Shown: positions 1 through 5,593, counted from the first letter of the stretch. The stretch is 5,593 nt of DNA from Acidimicrobiaceae bacterium (GCA_003152555.1 PMAL01000059.1:1-5593); one strand, 5' to 3'. The notes: a model not told the origin generated them from the letters alone. Made by a program: numbers and translations.

Positions 1-419
1 TGAGCAAGCAACACACCAGCGTGCGTTCCTACGGCGTACTGGTGCACGAAGGACAAGTGGCGCTCGTGCGTTCGAGTAACCCCCGCCACGACCCGCCGCT
101 GTGGTGGTTGCCCGGTGGCGGCATTGACTTCGGCGAGGCGCCCGAAGACACCCTCGTCCGCGAGTTCTTCGAAGAGACAGGGCTCGTGGTGCGCGGTCCG
201 CAGTTGCTCGGCGTGACGAGCGACGTGCGCCACCGCGACAACGGCGACCGGGTCCACACGGTGCGCATACTCTTCACCGTCGAGCTAGCGGGCGGAGAAC
301 TCAGCCACGAAGTACACGGCACGACGGACCACGCCGCGTGGTTTGCGCTCTCAGCGTTGCCAACGCTCAATGTGGCCGAGTACGCGCTCGACGCGATTCA
401 CTCGACGTTCGCGAAGTAG
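1..419 (+). CDS. Nudix hydrolase, start codon just outside the window
   Basis: A small Nudix-fold pyrophosphohydrolase, a family that cleaves nucleoside diphosphates linked to another moiety (X) using Mg2+ or Mn2+. The Nudix box is perfect. Counting from the GTG at 21, G33-x5-E39-x7-R47-E48-x2-E51-E52-x-G54-L55 matches GX5EX7REUXEEXGU, and the metal-binding glutamates are intact. It sits after the usual first strand (SYGVLVHEGQVALVRS) and a PLWWLPGGG lead-in. The length (132-139 residues) is normal for a single-domain Nudix protein. The GTG at 21 is probably not the start. Reading back in frame gives S-K-Q-H-T-S before it, and bases 1-2 are TG, so an ATG beginning one base before the window is likely. 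That would add seven residues. The 3' end overlaps the convergent acyl-CoA synthetase gene by 22 bp. The substrate cannot be told from sequence: sanitation of oxidised nucleotides, ADP-ribose and NADH-type substrates are all possible. Confidence 0.93.
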   Translation, partial: SKQHTSVRSYGVLVHEGQVALVRSSNPRHDPPLWWLPGGGIDFGEAPEDTLVREFFEETGLVVRGPQLLGVTSDVRHRDNGDRVHTVRILFTVELAGGELSHEVHGTTDHAAWFALSALPTLNVAEYALDAIHSTFAK

Positions 420-2083
420 CGCTGTTGCATCTCGCGCTTTAGGAACTTGCCGGCCGGGTTTCTCGGCAACGGCTCGTTGATGAAGGCGACGCGCGTGGGC
501 ACCTTGAAATTCGCGAGGCGAGTTTGCAGGTAACGGCGCAGTTCGTCTTCGTCAAGCGACGCGCCGGGCTTTAGCATCACGGCGCAGGCCACCTCTTCGC
601 CGAGCCGCTCGTGACTGAGGCCGAAGACCGCCGCCTCGTAGACCTCCGGCAGTTCGTAGATGACGGCTTCGACTTCCGCCGAGTACACGTTCTCACCGGC
701 GCGCAGGATCATGTCCTTCACCCGGTCTTCTATGTAGAGGTACCCGTCATCGTCGATGCGTCCGAGGTCTCCGGTACGCAGCCAGCCATCCACGATCGTG
801 GCCGCAGTGTCCTCCGGTTGATTCCAATAGCCGCGAATGAGCGTGGGCGATTTCAGCCAGAGTTCGCCGTGCTCGTTGCGTCCCAGAGCCACGCCCTGCT
901 CGTCGCGAATCTCGACGTCCATGACGATATTGGTTGTGTTGCCCGTGGACGTGGGGTGGCTCACGTAGTCGTCGCCGTAGATGCCGATCCCGTAGGCGTT
1001 CGTCTCGGTCAGGCCGTAGGCCAGGGAGGGTCGGCCCTGAGAGAAGGCGTTCTCCACGCGCGTCACCAACGCCGGCGGTGCGGGTGCGCCGCCGCCGCCC
1101 ACCGCGGTCAGCGAACTCGTGTCGTACTTCGCGAAGTTAGGGCTCTCGAGCAGGTCCCAGGACTGGGTCGGCACGCCAATGAAATTGGAGACCTGGTGAC
1201 GTTCAATGAGTTCTAACGCGCGCTCGGGCTCCCAGCGGTACATCATCACCAATTTGAGGTGCCACGAGAAACAACCCATCATCACGGCAATGCACCCCGT
1301 GACGTGAAAGAGCGGCACGATGAGGATGAAGCTCGGCTGGACGCCCGAACCGGACTCCGTGGGACCGCGTCGGGCGCTGTTGATGGTTGACGAGGAGAGG
1401 AACGCCATAATGGTCTGACAGATGGCGCCGTGGGTCGACACCGCGCCCTTGGGAAACCCGGTGGTGCCAGAGGTGTAGAGAATTGTGGCGTCAGTATCGG
1501 GACCTATTTCCACCTCCGGCATCGTCGCGCCGCGAACCAGCACGTCATTCCACAACTCGACCTCGTGGGCCAAGGGCTGGAGTTCGTCGAGGCGCACGCC
1601 CAGGATCGGCACGCCAGCGCGCTGGCAGACTTCCTGGGCGCGGAAGATTCGCTCGGAGTCGGCCACGAGCAGCGACAGCCCCGAATCGTTGATGGCGTAG
1701 TCCAACTCGTCTTCGGTCCACCAGGCGTTGAGTGAGACCGAGATGGCGCCGACCGAGAGGATCGCCGCGAAGGAAATCACCCACTCGGGCAGGTTGCGCA
1801 TGGCAATGCCCACGCGGTCGCCGACCCCGATGCCGTAATGGTGCACGAGGGCGTAGCCCAGGGCGTCAACCTCCTGCATCACCTCATCAAAGGTCCACTC
1901 CTCGTCCTCGTAGACCAGGAACGTCGTGTCGAGACCTCGTGAGGTGGTGAAGAAGTCACGCACGGTAGCGGGCGCATTCTTAAAGACTCGATTGGTGACG
2001 CCGTGGGACTCGCATTCGATGATTTCAAACGGTTGACCAGGCCCGGAGATAGTCGCGATCGCTTCTTTGATACTGAGTGGCAC
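398..2083 (-). CDS. AMP-dependent acyl-CoA synthetase (fatty-acid CoA ligase type)
   Basis: A cytoplasmic adenylate-forming enzyme of the ANL superfamily, expected to activate a carboxylic acid with ATP to an acyl-adenylate and pass it to CoA. Numbered from GTG 2083 (561 residues), it has the ATP-binding P-loop ILYTSGTTGFPKGA at about 201-214, PLFHVTG near 257-263, a glycine turn GGGGAP near 329, YGLTET near 356-361, and GWLRTGDLG near 433-441. The hinge and A8 region starts at RVKDMILRAGENVY (about 454), and the C-terminal NPAGKFLKRE carries the catalytic lysine near 546. All core motifs are present, so it should be active. The open frame extends to a TTG at 2104, but that codon has no usable ribosome site. 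GTG 2083 is preceded by AAGGGG at good spacing, so I prefer it. Length and motif order suit medium/long-chain or FadD-like synthetases of actinobacteria, but the chain length or aromatic substrate cannot be assigned. It is monocistronic here and overlaps the Nudix gene at its 3' end. Confidence 0.95.
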   Translation of the reverse strand: MPLSIKEAIATISGPGQPFEIIECESHGVTNRVFKNAPATVRDFFTTSRGLDTTFLVYEDEEWTFDEVMQEVDALGYALVHHYGIGVGDRVGIAMRNLPEWVISFAAILSVGAISVSLNAWWTEDELDYAINDSGLSLLVADSERIFRAQEVCQRAGVPILGVRLDELQPLAHEVELWNDVLVRGATMPEVEIGPDTDATILYTSGTTGFPKGAVSTHGAICQTIMAFLSSSTINSARRGPTESGSGVQPSFILIVPLFHVTGCIAVMMGCFSWHLKLVMMYRWEPERALELIERHQVSNFIGVPTQSWDLLESPNFAKYDTSSLTAVGGGGAPAPPALVTRVENAFSQGRPSLAYGLTETNAYGIGIYGDDYVSHPTSTGNTTNIVMDVEIRDEQGVALGRNEHGELWLKSPTLIRGYWNQPEDTAATIVDGWLRTGDLGRIDDDGYLYIEDRVKDMILRAGENVYSAEVEAVIYELPEVYEAAVFGLSHERLGEEVACAVMLKPGASLDEDELRRYLQTRLANFKVPTRVAFINEPLPRNPAGKFLKREMQQRYFANVE

Positions 2084-2087
2084 GGGT

Positions 2088-2093
2088 CCCCTT
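2088..2093 (-). promoter_or_regulatory. Ribosome binding site deciding the acyl-CoA synthetase start
   Basis: On the minus strand AAGGGG (five of six bases of AAGGAG) lies just upstream of GTG 2083, with 6 nt between the AAGG core and the start codon. The alternative TTG at 2104 has only AGGA one base before it, which is too close to act. The site therefore argues for a 561-residue product lacking the first seven residues of the open frame. Confidence 0.6.
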
Positions 2094-2104
2094 CCGGTTC
2101 CCAA

Positions 2105-2110
2105 ATCCTA
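2105..2110 (-). promoter_or_regulatory. Candidate -10 element for the acyl-CoA synthetase
   Basis: Minus-strand TAGGAT has the TAnnnT pattern common in actinobacterial sigma-70-type -10 boxes. It would place the transcript start near 2098, giving a 5' leader of about 15 nt that contains the ribosome site and leads to GTG 2083. I see no good -35 hexamer about 17 nt upstream, so this rests on position and a weak motif. Confidence 0.3.
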
Positions 2111-2138
2111 GACAGATGCTTCCGGGCCAATGATTCAT

Positions 2139-2147
2139 TGCTATACC
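2139..2147 (+). promoter_or_regulatory. Candidate extended -10 promoter for the DUF167 gene
   Basis: TGCTATACC reads as an extended -10 (TGn plus TATACC, four of six bases of TATAAT) in the 102-bp gap between the synthetase GTG and the DUF167 gene. The transcript would begin near 2153, about 33 nt before GTG 2186. There is no clear -35, which an extended -10 can tolerate. No other candidate in the gap looks better on this strand. Confidence 0.3.
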
Positions 2148-2185
2148 TGGTGCGTGTGTGACGTTGATCGACCATTTGAGTTCGC

Positions 2186-2491
2186 GTGATTCGCTTCGCC
2201 GTGCACGTGCATCCCGGTTCGAGTACCAGTGCCGCGGGCGGTACCCACGGTGGCGCGCTGCGCGTGCACGTACGGGCCCGGACCGTTGATGGCGAGGCCA
2301 CGAGTGAGGCGCTCGACGTATTAGCTCGCTCCTTTGGCGTTCGTGCCAGCGCCGTCACGTGCGTTCGCGGCGCGAAATCACACACGAAGACGATCACGAT
2401 CGACGGAAATGACGAGGCGCTATTGGCACAACTGGAACTATTGCTGGCGAACTACAGCGGACCCTCGACGGGTCGAGGAACGCTTAGGTGA
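2186..2491 (+). CDS. DUF167 (YggU family) protein
   Basis: A small cytoplasmic protein of the DUF167/YggU family, which is widespread but has no firmly established biochemical role. The family pattern is clear along its length: an opening strand ending in HPGSS (residues 9-13, usually PGAS/PGSS), GGALRVHVRA near 22-31, VDGEAT at 34-39 (usually VDGKAN), a helix with LARSFGV at 46-52, and the closing RGAKSHTKTITI at about 61-72. About 100 residues is the usual family length. The start is GTG 2186, the first possible start after an in-frame TGA at 2177. The ribosome site is poor (only a GAG about 5 nt upstream), so expression may be low. The tail after residue 90 is short, polar and not conserved in the family. 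The gene runs away from the acyl-CoA synthetase and into the 3' end of the desaturase, overlapping it by 8 bp. Families of this type are often encoded next to unrelated housekeeping genes, so context gives no functional hint. Confidence 0.88.
   Translation: MIRFAVHVHPGSSTSAAGGTHGGALRVHVRARTVDGEATSEALDVLARSFGVRASAVTCVRGAKSHTKTITIDGNDEALLAQLELLLANYSGPSTGRGTLR
2463..2478. terminator. Short perfect hairpin at the convergent DUF167/desaturase ends
   Basis: CCTCGAC and GTCGAGG form a perfect inverted repeat separated by GG, which folds as a 6-bp stem with a CGGG loop. It lies within the last codons of the DUF167 gene and starts 5 nt past the desaturase stop on the other strand, so it could help end desaturase transcripts. 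Neither side has a T-run, so it is not a classical intrinsic terminator. A chance G+C-rich palindrome is a fair alternative. Confidence 0.3.
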
Positions 2492-3440
2492 GGACCGGCG
2501 CCGCCCTGGCGAGTCGCTGGGCCATGCGTTCTACCGAGGCCGTGAGTTTGGCGATGGCCGCTTCAAGGTCAATGCGAGCACGCTCGGCTTCGGGCGACAG
2601 GTTCGCCAAGTGATCAACGTCCCACAACTTCAACACGGGGTCCAGCACGTCCTTTAAGAACTGACTCAGTCCGTAGATGCCTTCGCGCGCAATCCGCACG
2701 GCGTGCCGAGTGAAATTAGGAATTCCCGATCCGGGCATGGCGAAGTTGCTCGCCTGCTTAGCGGCGGCGATCATCATTGCCGAGGGGTCGATGGCAAATC
2801 CGGCCAACGCCAGGTCGCGGTAGAAGAGGTAGTGCTTCGTCTCGTCGCCCGCGATGAGGGCCAGCACGTTGCGTCCCATCTTGTCGAACTTGGGCAGGTG
2901 GGCGCCGGTGTTGCGGTGCGCGATCTGCGTGGCTCGCTCCTGGAAGGACACGTAGCAGATCAGGTCGGCCAGTGATTCGGGGTGCGGCACGTCCGCCTTG
3001 AACATCTGGACCCGTCGACCCTCTTCGAGCATGACGGGGTCAATGCAGCGCGTGATATGGACCCAGTCACGCATCACCATGGCGTGGCGGTTCTCCTCCA
3101 TAGTCCATTGGTGATTCCAATCGAGTATCGGGTGGCCGACTGGCGCGTGGGCCAGCAATTCGCTCGTGTAGTACGGAAGGTTGTCCTCGGTCAGCAGATT
3201 TACATAGATCGAACTGCGCACGCCCGGCGCAAGCGGGTAATTCTCTGCGGACCACGGATGATCGGCAAAGTTCTCTCCCTGGCCCCAGTCAATTTGTTCG
3301 TGAGGAAACCAGAGGCGAGGGGCCTCTAAGTGACGGTTGAACAGTCGCTCAACGTCGGGAGCAATTTCAGTTAGTAAATCGGTACCACTGTTAGGTAAAC
3401 GCTTCAAATTTTTCTGGACCCTTCCGGTCGCGAACTGCAC
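2484..3440 (-). CDS. Soluble acyl-ACP desaturase (DesA-like)
   Basis: A ferritin-like di-iron enzyme that introduces a cis double bond into an acyl chain carried on acyl carrier protein, using O2 and reduced ferredoxin, in the cytoplasm. Numbered from GTG 3440 (318 residues), all six expected iron ligands are visible: E85 in LLTEDNLP, E116 and H119 in EENRH, E168 in SFQERAT, and E200 and H203 in DETKHY. The spacing and surrounding words (NRHL, TEDNLP, TMEENRH, HRNTG, FYRD) closely resemble the mycobacterial DesA1/DesA2 and plant stearoyl-ACP desaturase family. The position of the double bond cannot be read from sequence. The open frame reaches back to 3602, which would overlap the divergent transporter by 53 bp and add an atypical N-terminus. 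GTG 3440 has GGAG 8 nt upstream and a TACAAT box behind it, so I prefer it. ATG 3467 (327 residues) and TTG 3407 (307 residues, closest to the DesA1 N-terminus as I remember it) are the alternatives. It is monocistronic. Confidence 0.95.
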   Translation of the reverse strand: MQFATGRVQKNLKRLPNSGTDLLTEIAPDVERLFNRHLEAPRLWFPHEQIDWGQGENFADHPWSAENYPLAPGVRSSIYVNLLTEDNLPYYTSELLAHAPVGHPILDWNHQWTMEENRHAMVMRDWVHITRCIDPVMLEEGRRVQMFKADVPHPESLADLICYVSFQERATQIAHRNTGAHLPKFDKMGRNVLALIAGDETKHYLFYRDLALAGFAIDPSAMMIAAAKQASNFAMPGSGIPNFTRHAVRIAREGIYGLSQFLKDVLDPVLKLWDVDHLANLSPEAERARIDLEAAIAKLTASVERMAQRLARAAPVLT

Positions 3441-3448
3441 TAATGCAA

Positions 3449-3452
3449 CTCC
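3449..3452 (-). promoter_or_regulatory. Ribosome binding site supporting desaturase start GTG 3440
   Basis: Minus-strand GGAG is followed by an 8-nt spacer (TTGCATTA) and GTG 3440-3438, which is near-ideal spacing. The competing TTG 3407 has GGAAGGG but 11 nt of spacer. ATG 3467 has no ribosome site and would need a leaderless transcript. Confidence 0.5.
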
Positions 3453-3471
3453 AAGCGTAACCCCCATGCGA

Positions 3472-3477
3472 ATTGTA
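3472..3477 (-). promoter_or_regulatory. Candidate -10 box (TACAAT) for the desaturase
   Basis: Minus-strand TACAAT matches TATAAT at five of six positions and sits in the most A+T-rich pocket of the window. The predicted transcript start near 3465 gives a leader of about 25 nt to GTG 3440, or an almost leaderless message at ATG 3467. No recognisable -35 lies 16-18 nt upstream, so an activator or a weak basal promoter would be needed. Confidence 0.4.
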
Positions 3478-3502
3478 GGGCGAAGTGTTCGTTTCTGATT
3501 TG

Positions 3503-3508
3503 CATACC
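3503..3508 (+). promoter_or_regulatory. Weak candidate -10 for the MFS transporter
   Basis: CATACC, in the context TTGCATACCTT, lies 41 nt before ATG 3550 and resembles the TATACCT context proposed for the DUF167 gene. It matches TATAAT at only three positions and has no clear -35. It is recorded because the 109-bp gap between GTG 3440 and ATG 3550 must hold this gene's promoter and nothing better is visible. Confidence 0.18.
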
Positions 3509-3549
3509 TTGTGAAAGAGTGGACATAGCCCTGAGTAGCCTTTAGCGCT

Positions 3550-4824
3550 ATGAAACTTTCCGACACGCTGGTTCCCGCGGACTTCCGCGCGGTCCTCAGC
3601 AAGCCGCTGAAGCGTTTCTATCTCTGCACGACGCTCAGTTGCGTCGGTTACGGACTAACCATCTCACTCTTCGTGGTTTACCTGCACGACGTGCGCCACG
3701 TTTCGGTCACCTTCGCCACGCTGCTGCTCGCCGCGGCGGCCGTCGCGGGACTCGCGGTCAGCCCGCTAGTGGGCACGCTCGTCGACCGATTCGGTCCGGT
3801 CACGATCATCGTGCCGATGTTTCTAGGAGAGGCCGGCTCGCTCGTGCTCTGGGCCTACGCCAGCCACAAGGGTCAAATCATCTTGGCCGCACTGCTGATC
3901 GCCTTCTTTGGTGGTGGTGGCTGGGGTCCGGGCAGCACACTCATGAGCCGACTAGTTCCCATGGAGCACCGTCAACGGGCCTTCGGGATCAACTTCATGC
4001 TGGTCAACCTCGGCATCGGTTTCGGCGGACTCATTTCGGCAACCATCGTCGACCTGCATCACCCCTTCACCTTTACGGTGCTGTACCTGTTCAACGCGGG
4101 CATGTCCACGTGCATTACGATGCTCTATCTCACGCTGTGGAGTTATGGTCACCGCGTCAAAGAAGAACACGAAGATCCCAAGACCCGTGACGAGGGCTGG
4201 CGCGAAGTGCTGCACGATCGGCGCCTGATGTACTTCATCGCTGCGTCGATCGTCATGATGATCGGCGGATACGGATCGCAAGAGGCGGGCTTGAGCCTCT
4301 TCGTGGTCAACAACCTGCACATGTCGGTCCACGTGATTGGCGTGATTTTCTTTTTCAACACCTCGACCATCGTGGGGGCCCAGCTCTACATCCTCAACCG
4401 CATTCAGGGCCACAGCCGTGCTCGAGTGATGGCTGTGGCCGGCGTGCTCTGGTCCGTTTTCTGGCTGATCCTCTTCTTCTCACTGCACCTGCCCGCGGTG
4501 CTCGCCATCATCTCGATGTGCGCCGCGATGGCCATCTTCGCCGTGGGTGAAACCATGATGTCGCCGATCGGGCCGGCACTCGTGAATCAACTAGCGCCCG
4601 AACACCTGCGCGGACGTTACAACGCCGCGTCCGGGCTGACGTATGCCCTTGCGGGCACATTGGCGCCGGCGATAACGGCATTCTTCTTCAGTGTGAACTG
4701 GGGCGACTACTGGCCACTATGTGTTGGTAGCGCCTCACTGTGCGGTTCGTTCTTGATGCTGCGACTGCGCCGACGACTAAACGCCCGCGAAGACGGCACC
4801 GAACCGGTGCCCGAGGACGCCTAG
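3550..4824 (+). CDS. MFS transporter, 12 transmembrane segments, substrate unknown
   Basis: A major facilitator superfamily permease of the inner membrane, 424 residues, the normal size for a 12-TM member. Hydrophobic segments by eye lie near 23-45, 54-76, 84-104, 109-130, 144-166, 172-197, then after a charged central loop (198-223, HRVKEEHEDPKTRDEGW) near 225-245, 258-280, 291-311, 313-335, 360-381 and 386-405. The loop between segments 2 and 3 carries GTLVDRFG (75-82), the MFS motif A type. RGRYNAASG (354-362) before segment 11 is also typical. A striking GGGGWGPGS (121-129) lies in segment 4. The short charged tail is cytoplasmic. ATG 3550 puts a plausible short N-terminal leader before segment 1, but its ribosome site is poor (only TGAG about 15 nt upstream). 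Drug/proton antiport is the commonest role for such proteins, but sugar or metabolite transport cannot be excluded. It is read divergently from the desaturase and ends 1 bp from the next gene. Confidence 0.92.
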   Translation: MKLSDTLVPADFRAVLSKPLKRFYLCTTLSCVGYGLTISLFVVYLHDVRHVSVTFATLLLAAAAVAGLAVSPLVGTLVDRFGPVTIIVPMFLGEAGSLVLWAYASHKGQIILAALLIAFFGGGGWGPGSTLMSRLVPMEHRQRAFGINFMLVNLGIGFGGLISATIVDLHHPFTFTVLYLFNAGMSTCITMLYLTLWSYGHRVKEEHEDPKTRDEGWREVLHDRRLMYFIAASIVMMIGGYGSQEAGLSLFVVNNLHMSVHVIGVIFFFNTSTIVGAQLYILNRIQGHSRARVMAVAGVLWSVFWLILFFSLHLPAVLAIISMCAAMAIFAVGETMMSPIGPALVNQLAPEHLRGRYNAASGLTYALAGTLAPAITAFFFSVNWGDYWPLCVGSASLCGSFLMLRLRRRLNAREDGTEPVPEDA

Positions 4825-4825
4825 C

Positions 4826-5593
4826 TCAGTTGTGCTCGCGCACGGGCTGGCCGAAGAAATTGGTCCCGGGAATCCTCTCGTTGGTGCCGGTGAAGTAGGC
4901 AACCAGCGCGGAGGCCAGTAACAAGAAACAAGAGATGGTCAGCGCCAGGTTAAGGCCATTGGTGAACGCGCCGTAGGCGGCGTTGACGACTTCGTGGATG
5001 ATTTTTTTGATCGCCGCACTGGAGTGGCCGGCGAGGGCCCGTTCCTGTTGGGCCACCGTGCCCGTCGTCACGGCGGTGATGACCAACTGGCGGTAGGACG
5101 GCGGAATGCCCACTTGGGCCAGACGATGGGTCAGGTTTACGGTCAGCTGACCGTTGACGATCGAACCCAGGATCGCCACTCCCGCGACGGCGCCGAGCTC
5201 GCGGCTGGTGTTGGTCATCGACGCCGCCATGCCCGAATTGGCCGCGGGAATGCTCGTCAGGGCCGTGGACGTGACCGGGACCACGATGATGCCAAAGCCA
5301 ATACCGGCAATGCCCATGGTCCAACCCACCGTGGCTAGACCAGCACCGGGTCCAATCACGAAATCGGTCAGCGCGACACCGACCGCCGCAACGAGACAGC
5401 CGGTCATCATGGGCACGCGCGAACCGACCAGCCCCACCCATCGACCGGTGAAGAACGACGCCAACACCATGCCGACGAGCAGGGGCAGAAAATCCTCCGC
5501 CAAGTCGTAGGCCCCCGACATCGCGACCACCTCTAGATACAGTGCGACAAAAAAGAAGATCGAAAAAACCGAAAAGTAACTGGCGAATGCCAC
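4826..5593 (-). CDS. DHA2-family (EmrB/QacA-like) MFS transporter, C-terminal half only
   Basis: The gene enters from beyond the right edge. Only the last 255 codons are present, about half of the usual 450-550 residues, and the GTG at the edge is surely internal. The segment begins in a hydrophobic helix with FFVALYLEVV (about 14-23), typical of DHA2 proteins around TM9. It continues through a GRWVGLVGSR loop (50-59), a GIAGIGFGIIVVPVTSTAL stretch (94-112) and the highly diagnostic SGMAASMTNTSRELGAVAGVAILGSI (about 120-145). A long polar region with SSAAIKKIIHEVVNAAYGAF (191-210) comes before the last helix (about 212-234) and a short hydrophilic tail. DHA2 proteins are 14-TM proton-driven exporters of drugs and other amphiphiles across the inner membrane, and the C-terminal TM9-14 pattern fits. 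The substrate is unknown. Its stop is 1 bp from the stop of the convergent MFS gene. The two transporters belong to different MFS branches and are not a recent duplication by eye. Confidence 0.93.
   Translation of the reverse strand: MAFASYFSVFSIFFFVALYLEVVAMSGAYDLAEDFLPLLVGMVLASFFTGRWVGLVGSRVPMMTGCLVAAVGVALTDFVIGPGAGLATVGWTMGIAGIGFGIIVVPVTSTALTSIPAANSGMAASMTNTSRELGAVAGVAILGSIVNGQLTVNLTHRLAQVGIPPSYRQLVITAVTTGTVAQQERALAGHSSAAIKKIIHEVVNAAYGAFTNGLNLALTISCFLLLASALVAYFTGTNERIPGTNFFGQPVREHN

Noticed and set aside
611..1216. A 201-codon open frame on the plus strand inside the acyl-CoA synthetase gene
   Set aside because: It lies wholly antisense to a gene with all ANL motifs. Its composition is R/V/H/D-rich, as expected from a shadow frame in G+C-rich DNA, and it shows no domain.
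2102..2104. TTG at 2104 as the acyl-CoA synthetase start
   Set aside because: It overlaps the position expected for transcript initiation and lacks a spaced ribosome site. GTG 2083 has both.
1879..2397. A 172-codon minus-strand open frame spanning the synthetase start and the DUF167 gene
   Set aside because: It crosses two well-supported genes and the promoter gap. Its sequence is low-complexity S/T/R-rich with no recognisable motif.
3639..4190. A 183-codon plus-strand open frame within the MFS gene
   Set aside because: It is an out-of-frame shadow of a clear 12-TM protein, very rich in R and H, with no membrane segments.
5002..5008. Run of seven T on the plus strand as a possible terminator tail
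   Set aside because: It encodes lysine/isoleucine codons (IKKIIH) in the DHA2 protein, sits in mid-gene and has no stem next to it.
4950..5441. A 163-codon minus-strand open frame within the DHA2 gene
   Set aside because: It is a shifted reading of the DHA2 coding region, G/R/H-rich. The DHA2 frame carries the diagnostic motifs.
1..5593. A new defence, mobile or RNA-based system, CRISPR array, tRNA or insertion sequence
   Set aside because: All of the window is explained by six recognisable protein families and two short promoter gaps. I found no spaced direct repeats, terminal inverted repeats, transposase or integrase motifs, or tRNA-like folds by eye.

Overview
The window is a stretch of chromosome-like, moderately high-G+C DNA (about 60% by eye, not computed). 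It is fully coding apart from two short divergent gaps. GTG starts, a soluble acyl-ACP desaturase of the mycobacterial DesA type, an actinobacterial-style AMP-dependent acyl-CoA synthetase and a DHA2 drug-efflux-type transporter together suggest an actinobacterium. An Acidimicrobiia-like lineage is possible, but that is inference from protein style only.

Six genes alternate strand without exception. (1) A Nudix hydrolase (+, bases 1-419) almost certainly starts one base before the window. (2) An acyl-CoA synthetase (-, 398-2083) overlaps the Nudix gene tail to tail by 22 bp. (3) A small DUF167/YggU protein (+, 2186-2491) is read divergently from the synthetase. (4) An acyl-ACP desaturase (-, 2484-3440) overlaps the DUF167 gene tail to tail by 8 bp. 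(5) A 12-TM MFS transporter (+, 3550-4824) is read divergently from the desaturase. (6) The C-terminal half of a DHA2/EmrB-QacA-type MFS transporter (-, 4826 to beyond 5593) ends 1 bp from gene 5. All three convergent junctions therefore overlap or nearly touch. The two divergent gaps, about 100 bp each, are the only obvious places for promoters.

Functionally, the desaturase (unsaturated acyl-ACP formation) and the acyl-CoA synthetase (fatty-acid activation) both act in lipid metabolism. The two transporters are probably efflux or uptake permeases of unknown substrate. The Nudix and DUF167 proteins look like housekeeping or accessory genes. No two complete genes here share an operon, so any co-operation would have to run through shared regulation rather than co-transcription.

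Two start codons probably lie inside the longest open frames. The synthetase is better started at GTG 2083 than at TTG 2104. The desaturase is better started at GTG 3440 (or TTG 3407) than at base 3602, which would run into the divergent transporter gene. I see no mobile element, RNA gene, CRISPR array or convincing new system. The region looks like ordinary, compact core or accessory metabolism, and the interesting points are its architecture and start sites.
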